Both the position numbers and the translations under genes were made by a program. The notes beneath the pieces were generated by a model. It was not told the DNA's origin. It was given only the letters and a program-made list of their open reading frames with translations, and ran no database searches. Below, in pieces: positions 42,426 through 47,478 of a stretch of 47,478 bases of DNA. Numbering within the stretch: position 1 is the stretch's first letter; each line of letters begins with the position of its first letter. The DNA lies in contig PLOC01000070.1 of NCBI GenBank assembly GCA_003141955.1, positions 1 to 47,478 of the forward strand, written 5' to 3'. This stretch comes from Chloroflexota bacterium. Its GTDB lineage: Bacteria > Chloroflexota > Limnocylindria > Limnocylindrales > CSP1-4.

Positions 42426-42450
42426 GACACGGCCCGGGTTGAAAAGGTTC
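42426..42450 (-). promoter_or_regulatory. ECF-type promoter of the sigma factor operon
   Basis: GAACC followed by TTTT at 42450-42442 on the minus strand, then CGTGTC (42431-42426), spaced 14 bp after GAACC. This is the AAC-plus-T-run and CGT form that ECF factors use. It suggests self-activation; the leader is about 40 nt. Confidence 0.6.
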
Positions 42451-42625
42451 GATGGAGTCCCAGCGGAGAGACTACTTGAGCAGCGAACAGCAGACACGAC
42501 CAAGCCCTTGGCCCGGATTGGCAGCCCGAACGCATCGACCGCTCAGTGCAGTAGCCCGTACGTGACCGCCCGCCACCGCCGGTCCCCGTAGCTTGGGCGC
42601 GACGCCCCGGCTGCGACTCGACCGT

Positions 42626-42631
42626 TATGCT
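42626..42631 (+). promoter_or_regulatory. -10 element of the FAD/Fe-S dehydrogenase gene (leaderless)
   Basis: TATGCT ends 6 nt before the ATG at 42638. No ribosome site lies between them. Confidence 0.6.
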
Positions 42632-42637
42632 CAACCG

Positions 42638-45589
42638 ATGCCAGACCCGACCGCGACCCCGGCAGCCACCAGCGGCCCATCCACCGCCCTGCTTGCCGGC
42701 CGCGAATCCCTTGCCGCGGACCTGCGCGCCCACGTCCGCGGCGAGGTCCAGTTCACCGCGGGCGACCGGGCCCTGTACTCCACCGATTCGTCCAACTACC
42801 GCCAGCTGCCGATCGGCGTCGTGCGCCCGCTCGACACCGAGGATCTTGCGGAGGTCATCCGCGTCTGCCGCGACCACGAGGCGCCGCTCACGCTCCGCGG
42901 CGGCGGCACGAGCCTGGCGGGCCAGGCCACCAACCGGGCCGTCGTGGTGGACGTCTCGCGCCACCTCAACCGCATCGTCGAGCTGGACCCGGAACGGCGC
43001 CTCGCCCGCGTCGAGACCGGCGTGATCCTCGACGACTTGCGCGCGGCGGCGGAACGCCACCACCTGACCTTCGGGCCGGACCCTGCCACGCACGACCGCT
43101 GCACCCTGGGCGGCATGCTCGGCAACGACTCGTGCGGCGCCCACTCGATCATGGCCGGGCGGACGAGCGACAACGTCGAGTCGCTGGACGTGCTCACCTA
43201 CGACGGGCTGCGTCTGACGGTCGGCCGGACAACGGACCAGGAGCTGGAACAGATCTGCGCGGAGGAGGGACCGCGGGGCGAGATCTACCGCTCCCTCCGC
43301 TCCCTCCGGGATCGCCACGCGGCGCTGATTCGCCGGCGCTACCCAAAGCTGCCCCGCCTGGTCTCGGGCTTCGCGCTGCAGGCGCTTCTCCCGGAGAACG
43401 GTTTCGACGTCGCCCGCTCGCTGGTGGGCACCGAAGGCACCTGCGTCACGATCCTGGAGGCGACTGTTCGGCTCGTCGCCAGCCCGCCCGGTCGGGCCCT
43501 GCTTGTTCTCGGCTTCCCGGACATCTTCACGGCGGCCGATCGAGCGCCTGAGATCATGACGGCCGGACCGATCGGCCTGGAGGGGTTCGACGACCGATTG
43601 GTCGAGGCCTGCCGGCGCAAAGGGCTGAACCAGGCGGCGATCGAAGATTTGCCGGAGGGCGGCGGCTGGCTGCTGGTCGAATTCGGCGGCGAGACAGCCC
43701 GTGAAGCCGAATCGAAGGCGCGCGGGGCTGCCGGGCGTTTCGGCGGCCGCGGGTCGGCCCGCGTGGTCGGCGACGCAGCGAAGCAGCAAGCCCTCTGGAC
43801 CCTGCGCGAATCTGCCGTGGGCGCCACGGCCGTGGTCCCCGGCAAGCCTTCCACGTATCCCGGCTGGGAGGATTCGGCCGTCCCGCCCGATCGGCTGGGC
43901 GCCTACATGCGCGAGCTCGACGCGCTGATCCGCAAGTTCGGGTTCGAACGCACCTTCTACGGCCACTTCGGCGACGGCTGCGTGCATCTGCGCTCCGAAT
44001 TCGACTTTCGCACGCCCGAGGGTTTGCGCGCCTTCCGCTCCTTCATCGAGCAGGCGGCCGACCTGGTCGTCCGGCACGGCGGCTCTCTCTCGGGCGAGCA
44101 CGGCGACGGCCAGGCACGGGCCGAGCTGCTGCCGCGCATGTTCGGGCCGGAGATGGTGGGGGCGTTCCGCGAGTTCAAGTCGATCTGGGATCCGCGCGGG
44201 CGAATGAACCCGGGCAAGGTCGTGGATCCCCTGCCCCTGGACGCGGACCTGCGACCCGCCCTGGCGCTCGCCGACCCCAGGACGATCTTCGGCCTCCCCG
44301 ACGACGGCGGCTCGCTGGCTCGGGCCGTGGCGCGGTGCGTCGGCGTGGGCAAGTGCCGCCGCGAATCGGGCGGGGCCATGTGCCCGACCTTCCAGGCCAC
44401 GCGCGAGGAGCGCCACTCCACCAGAGGGAGGGCCCGCCTGCTGTGGGAGATGCTGGAAGGCGAGGCGCTGCCCGACCTGTGGCGCAGCGATGCCGTTCTC
44501 GAGGCCCTAGACCTGTGCATCGCCTGCAAGAGCTGCAGGAACGATTGCCCGGTCGGGGTGGATGTCGCCACGTACAAGGCGGAGTTCATGGCCCATCACT
44601 ACGCCCACCGATTGCGGCCGCGGGTCGCGTACTCCATGGGCCTGATCCACTGGTGGGCGCACCTGGCGCAGATCGCGCCGGGCCTGGCGAACGCCGTCGG
44701 CGCCGCGCCGGGGATTGCCGGGCTGGCGAAGCTCGTAGCCGGCGTGGACGGGCGGCGGTCGCTACCAAGGTTCGCGGACCGGCCCTTCCGCCGGCAGCTA
44801 GCGGAAGGAGTCGCGGACCTGGGCGGCGCTCGGGAGGCCGGCGACCGGCGCGTCGTCCTGTTCGCGGACACCTTCACCGACGGCTTCGCGCCCTCGCAGG
44901 GGCTCGCGGCGGTGCGAGTCCTTCAGGCCGCCGGCTTCACGGTCGAGGTTCCGCGGGCCAACCTGTGCTGCGGCCGCCCGCTCTACGACCGCGGCTTCCT
45001 GCGCCAGGCCCGCCGGCTGCTCGGCCAGATCCTCGATGCCTTTGACCCTGAGCTGGACTCGGGCGTGCCGGTCGTTGTGCTGGAGCCGTCGTGCGAGGCC
45101 GTCTTCCACGACGAACTCGTGAACCTGTTCCCCGCGGACCCGCGCGCGCGGCGGCTCGACGCGATGGCCACCGGCCTCGGCGCGTTCGTAGCGGCGCACC
45201 CGGCCGAGTTCGCTGATGCTTTGCCGGGCCGCCTCACCGCCCCGACCGTCCTTCACGGGCACTGCCACCAGAAGGCGACCGTGGGAATGGCGGCCGAGGA
45301 GGCGGCCCTGCGGTCGATCGGCCTGGCGCCGGCCCAGCCGGAACCCGGTTGCTGCGGCATGGCCGGCGCCTTCGGTTTCGAGCGCGGTGAGCACTACGAG
45401 CTATCGCAGAAGATCGGCGAGCGAGCGCTGCTGCCGGCGGTCTGCGCCGCCGCACCCGAAGCCTTGCTCGTCGCCGACGGCTTCAGCTGCCGCGAGCAGA
45501 TCGCCCAGTCCGGCAGCCGGCGCGCCCTTCACCTCGCCGAGGTGCTGGAGATGGCGCTCGCGCCTACCACCGGCGCGGACCGCCGCTGA
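42638..45589 (+). CDS. FAD-linked oxidase fused to Fe-S/CCG domains (D-lactate/D-2-hydroxyglutarate dehydrogenase type)
   Basis: A 983-residue YdiJ-like fusion. The first half is an FAD-binding domain with LTLRGGGTSLAGQATNRAVVVDVSRH, GTCVTILEA and the C-terminal FAD-oxidase motifs HFGDGCVHLR and SGEHGDGQARAELL. The second half has an Fe-S region (CVGVGKCRRESGGAMCP and CIACKSCRNDCPVGVDV) and two CCG domains, with CCGRPLYDRGF and CCGMAGAFGFE. Such enzymes oxidise D-2-hydroxy acids such as D-lactate, glycolate or D-2-hydroxyglutarate and pass electrons to the Fe-S part. It starts at the ATG 6 nt after a -10; a cupin gene follows. Confidence 0.94.
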   Translation: MPDPTATPAATSGPSTALLAGRESLAADLRAHVRGEVQFTAGDRALYSTDSSNYRQLPIGVVRPLDTEDLAEVIRVCRDHEAPLTLRGGGTSLAGQATNRAVVVDVSRHLNRIVELDPERRLARVETGVILDDLRAAAERHHLTFGPDPATHDRCTLGGMLGNDSCGAHSIMAGRTSDNVESLDVLTYDGLRLTVGRTTDQELEQICAEEGPRGEIYRSLRSLRDRHAALIRRRYPKLPRLVSGFALQALLPENGFDVARSLVGTEGTCVTILEATVRLVASPPGRALLVLGFPDIFTAADRAPEIMTAGPIGLEGFDDRLVEACRRKGLNQAAIEDLPEGGGWLLVEFGGETAREAESKARGAAGRFGGRGSARVVGDAAKQQALWTLRESAVGATAVVPGKPSTYPGWEDSAVPPDRLGAYMRELDALIRKFGFERTFYGHFGDGCVHLRSEFDFRTPEGLRAFRSFIEQAADLVVRHGGSLSGEHGDGQARAELLPRMFGPEMVGAFREFKSIWDPRGRMNPGKVVDPLPLDADLRPALALADPRTIFGLPDDGGSLARAVARCVGVGKCRRESGGAMCPTFQATREERHSTRGRARLLWEMLEGEALPDLWRSDAVLEALDLCIACKSCRNDCPVGVDVATYKAEFMAHHYAHRLRPRVAYSMGLIHWWAHLAQIAPGLANAVGAAPGIAGLAKLVAGVDGRRSLPRFADRPFRRQLAEGVADLGGAREAGDRRVVLFADTFTDGFAPSQGLAAVRVLQAAGFTVEVPRANLCCGRPLYDRGFLRQARRLLGQILDAFDPELDSGVPVVVLEPSCEAVFHDELVNLFPADPRARRLDAMATGLGAFVAAHPAEFADALPGRLTAPTVLHGHCHQKATVGMAAEEAALRSIGLAPAQPEPGCCGMAGAFGFERGEHYELSQKIGERALLPAVCAAAPEALLVADGFSCREQIAQSGSRRALHLAEVLEMALAPTTGADRR

Positions 45590-45607
45590 CGAGGTGACGG
45601 CGGGCCC

Positions 45608-45636
45608 TTGATCGGGCACTTGCCGACTGCCACGAT
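45608..45636 (+). promoter_or_regulatory. Promoter of the cupin gene
   Basis: TTGATC (45608-45613), a 17-bp spacer and CACGAT (45631-45636) with TGC just before it. A start near 45643 gives a leader of about 16 nt that includes GAGG before the ATG at 45659. Confidence 0.55.
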
Positions 45637-45658
45637 GGGCGACGGAAAGAGGTGTGCG

Positions 45659-46042
45659 ATGGCCTACTTCGAAGATGTCATCGAGATGGCGAAGCACAAC
45701 ACGCTGTTCCGGAAGGTGCTTGCGACCGGCGCGCATAGCCAGGTAGTCGTGATGAGCCTCGCGCCCGGAGAGGAAATCGGCGAAGAGGTTCACGCCGACG
45801 TCGACCAGGTCCTCGTCTTCGTGACCGGCGTCGGCGATGCCGTGATCGAGGGCAAGAAGACGCCGATCGGCCCCGGCTGGCTCGTCCAGGTGCCCGCCGG
45901 CGTGCGCCACAACTTCATCAATACCGGGCCCCAGGACCTGCGCCTGTACACCGTATACTCGCCGCCCGAGCACGCCCCGGGGACCGTCCATCGAACCAAG
46001 GCGGACGCCGACGCCGCGGAGGTCGCCGAGCACGCCCACTGA
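45659..46042 (+). CDS. Cupin-domain protein
   Basis: A 127-residue single-domain cupin. The two cupin motifs appear as EEVHADVDQVLVFVTGVGDAVIEG (about 41-64) and GPGWLVQVPAGVRHNFINTG (about 70-89); His residues in both may bind a metal. The tail is rich in Ala and Glu and contains AEVAEHAH. The ligand is unknown. GAGG lies 6 nt before the ATG. It comes just after the dehydrogenase but has its own promoter. Confidence 0.88.
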   Translation: MAYFEDVIEMAKHNTLFRKVLATGAHSQVVVMSLAPGEEIGEEVHADVDQVLVFVTGVGDAVIEGKKTPIGPGWLVQVPAGVRHNFINTGPQDLRLYTVYSPPEHAPGTVHRTKADADAAEVAEHAH

Positions 46043-46276
46043 CGGCGCCATCGAGCCAGCAGCCACGGCAAGTTACAGATGTTCGACTGACTCGAACGCG
46101 CTGCGCCGTTCAGATGCCTTACGCACGACCCGGAGGCCGGCTTTCGGCGCGCCAGCGGCGCCCCCCAAACGTTCTTCGTTATCTCGGCCTCGAATCCTCT
46201 CACCCCGACCGATACGGCAACGCCAGCGTGGGCCAGTGTGCGCCAATGTCACTAGCGGCTCACACGAGCCAACCCG
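46043..46276. other. Convergent intergenic region with repeat copy A
   Basis: Apart from the repeat, the 234 bp hold no supported gene. A minus-strand open stretch (down from 46203) lacks a ribosome site and runs into the cupin gene. Confidence 0.4.
46225..46259. repeat. 35-bp dispersed repeat, copy A
   Basis: Matches copy B (47018-47052) at 32 of 35 positions, same orientation, 793 bp apart. It starts 17 bp past the stop codon of the exported-protein gene. Internal core GTGTGCGCCAATGTCAC is identical in both. Confidence 0.75.
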
Positions 46277-46969
46277 CTAGGAGGGGACGGCCGACGCCGA
46301 CGCGCCCGGTCCGACCAGTACTGGGCCGACCCAGATATCGGCTTCCACCACAATCGCCTGGCGGCACCGGTGGAGAATGGCGGTTGGGCAGGCGCTGGCT
46401 CTGGGGTCGTTGACGTGGACGCGCAGCACCTGGGGCGACACCTCGTTCCAAGCCCCGGCGACGGAAGGAACGTTGGCACCCACCACGAGCTGGAGGTATG
46501 AGCTGACGAGCTGCGGCGGGTAGGACGGGGAGTCTTGGAGAAGCCACCCGTCGAGGCAAGGGGGCACTAACGGGTTGGGAGGCTCCAAGTTTGCCAGACA
46601 GTCGGACTGTACGAAGATCAGGAAGCCGCCGATCAGGAACGATGTGTCGCCAGGTACCAATGCCGCGTGGGCACTGATACCGTTCCCGCGAAAGACCGGA
46701 ACGCCGTCCAGAACGCGAGGCAGACCGTCTGGCCACGGTGTCGAGTCGGTTGAAGACTCGTCTGCACTGGGGGTCATGGCGAAGGAGACGAGCGAGGCCC
46801 CGGCTGCGATCGAGAGCGTCGGGTTGGGCAGGCTAACAACGCGGGGGCTGTCAGTGGGGCGTGATGCGGCGGGCACGACGTAGCCCGTCGCGACTAGAGC
46901 TGCAGCCCCGACGAGGAGAAGTGCGGTCAGGACGACCGCGCCAAGCCTCGGACTGAAGTGATCGCGCAT
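46277..46969 (-). CDS. Exported/membrane-anchored protein of unknown function
   Basis: A 230-residue protein. It has an N-terminal membrane segment (about 10-32, VVLTALLLVGAAALVATGYVVPA) after a short basic start, so it is either secreted or anchored. The outer part has several Cys (SDCLAN, PPCLDG, SACPTA, HRCRQ), possibly disulphide-forming, and the strands AIVVEADIWVGPVLVG. The family is not recognised; no catalytic motif is seen. The ATG at 46969 has GGGAG 6 nt upstream; a TTG at 46975 is less likely. Promoter elements lie in the second repeat copy upstream. Confidence 0.72.
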   Translation of the reverse strand: MRDHFSPRLGAVVLTALLLVGAAALVATGYVVPAASRPTDSPRVVSLPNPTLSIAAGASLVSFAMTPSADESSTDSTPWPDGLPRVLDGVPVFRGNGISAHAALVPGDTSFLIGGFLIFVQSDCLANLEPPNPLVPPCLDGWLLQDSPSYPPQLVSSYLQLVVGANVPSVAGAWNEVSPQVLRVHVNDPRASACPTAILHRCRQAIVVEADIWVGPVLVGPGASASAVPS

Positions 46970-47012
46970 GGCCAACTCCCTGGCAGGTCTGAGAGCTGCG
47001 CCCTACCAGATG

Positions 47013-47039
47013 ACTCTAGCATGGGCGAGTGTGCGCCAA
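47013..47039 (-). promoter_or_regulatory. Candidate promoter of the exported-protein gene
   Basis: TTGGCG (47039-47034), a short 15-bp spacer and TAGAGT (47018-47013) with TGC before it. It overlaps repeat copy B. Copy A has the same -35-like part but not the -10. Confidence 0.45.
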
Positions 47040-47052
47040 TGTCACCAGCGGC
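47018..47052. repeat. 35-bp dispersed repeat, copy B
   Basis: Second copy of the repeat at 46225-46259. It lies 36 bp past the stop of the lipoprotein gene and overlaps the promoter of the next gene. Confidence 0.75.
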
Positions 47053-47088
47053 GGCAGCCTTGGCTGGTCGGAGTCACTCCTCGTCAGC

Positions 47089-47475
47089 CTACGATCTGGC
47101 TGCGGTCTGGCACGGCGTACCGACGGGCGCCGGGCCATAGCTCATCGGCAAGGGCCCGATCATGACGCCGCGCCCGCGAATCAGCAGCACTTGTGGCAGG
47201 CTCGACACAGACAAAGACGCCAGCGTCTCCCCGTCGTTCGCTCGGACGACGACGCTCCACGGCAGGCCCGGCAGCGAGCCACCGGGCGCGAGCGTCTTCC
47301 CGTTGCCGCACGGAACGACGGCGACCACTTTCCCGGCCACGAGCACAGACACGTCGGGCCCATCGACATTCACGACGTGTAGTGAAATGGGTTCCGCTGG
47401 CGGCGAGGTGGCGGCTGTCTGAGTGCAGCCCGCGAGCATGAGTGCGACCGCGAGTAGCGCCAGGACTCTTGGCAC
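47089..47475 (-). CDS. Small lipoprotein of unknown function
   Basis: A 128-residue lipoprotein. The N-terminal signal MPRVLALLAVALMLAGC ends in a lipobox, so the Cys at about 17 would be lipid-modified. The mature part is beta-rich, with ISLHVVNVDGPDVSVLVAGKVVAVVPCGNGKTL and PWSVVVRANDGETLASLSV. The end is PLPMSYGPAPVGTPC. The GTG start is 4 bp from the window edge, so upstream signals cannot be seen and a longer form is possible. It may be co-transcribed with the next exported-protein gene. Confidence 0.75.
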   Translation of the reverse strand: MPRVLALLAVALMLAGCTQTAATSPPAEPISLHVVNVDGPDVSVLVAGKVVAVVPCGNGKTLAPGGSLPGLPWSVVVRANDGETLASLSVSSLPQVLLIRGRGVMIGPLPMSYGPAPVGTPCQTAARS

Positions 47476-47478
47476 CGA

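Larger units (their letters stand above)
42379..42637. other. Divergent intergenic region, sigma operon and dehydrogenase
   Basis: It holds the ECF promoter at its left side and the leaderless promoter of the dehydrogenase at its right end. The middle 180 bp show no further feature I can name. Confidence 0.4.

Noticed and set aside
42086-44416. 776-residue minus-strand open frame
   Set aside because: Runs across the sigma gene, a promoter region and the FAD dehydrogenase gene; composition of a GC shadow.
46183-46215. tRNA 3'-end-like sequence (CTCGAATCC then CACCCCGACC)
   Set aside because: No acceptor 5' strand, D-arm or anticodon arm lies upstream at the right distance.
46225-47052. Integron attC sites or insertion-sequence ends
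   Set aside because: The repeats are direct, lack the paired R/L boxes of attC, and no integrase, transposase or target-site duplication is seen.

Overview
The window is 47.5 kb of GC-rich chromosomal DNA that is almost entirely coding. It holds 39 protein genes I can support, one T-box leader RNA and a set of recognisable promoters. There is no rRNA, tRNA, CRISPR array, transposase or phage gene. A luciferase-like (F420-type) oxidoreductase, a DUF2342-type metalloprotease, a MrfA/MrfB pair and a MoxR-DUF58-transglutaminase operon sit together here. With very high GC and many leaderless starts, this suggests a Chloroflexota bacterium (Limnocylindria-like) or, less likely, an actinobacterium. 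That placement is an inference from gene content, since no phylogenetic marker is present.

Layout. 1-5.3 kb: an LLM oxidoreductase and an FtsB/DivIC-like protein on the minus strand, diverging from a mrfA-mrfB DNA-repair operon. 5.3-8.1 kb: a PfkB sugar kinase, a small acidic protein and a divergent YchF ATPase. 8.1-13.5 kb (minus): methyltransferase, receiver-ParA (CpaE-like) ATPase, glutamate racemase, zinc metalloprotease and D-2-hydroxyacid dehydrogenase, tightly packed with start/stop overlaps. 13.5-18.8 kb (minus): a membrane protein, a HAD phosphatase overlapping a UvrD-type helicase fused to an Fe-S nuclease, and a DUF4446 protein. 18.9-24.1 kb: a small membrane protein, a hybrid PAS histidine kinase, RarA and a small unknown protein. 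24.3-25.0 kb: a ribbon-helix-helix/PIN toxin-antitoxin pair. 25.1-28.7 kb: a class V aminotransferase, SerA and a histidine-phosphatase protein, probably a complete serine pathway. 28.8-33.5 kb: MoxR, DUF58 and a membrane transglutaminase. 33.9-37.1 kb: four zinc-ribbon or DNA-binding proteins of unknown role. 37.2-40.3 kb: valyl-tRNA synthetase under a T-box. 40.3-42.5 kb: an ECF sigma factor with a membrane partner carrying six extracytoplasmic propeller-like repeats. 42.6-46.0 kb: a fused FAD/Fe-S D-lactate-type dehydrogenase and a cupin. 46.0-47.5 kb: two exported proteins, each followed by one copy of a 35-bp repeat.

The main themes are DNA repair (MrfAB, RarA, UvrD-nuclease), cell envelope (MurI, FtsB, MoxR/transglutaminase) and amino-acid/translation supply (SerA operon, ValS with T-box). 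Regulation is recurrent in style: many promoters are a TAnnnT -10 element, several with an upstream TGC. At six genes the -10 lies only 6-7 nt before the start codon, so their mRNAs are probably leaderless. The best candidates for new biology are the ECF/propeller sensor pair, the valS T-box, the non-canonical serine operon and the zinc-ribbon cluster.
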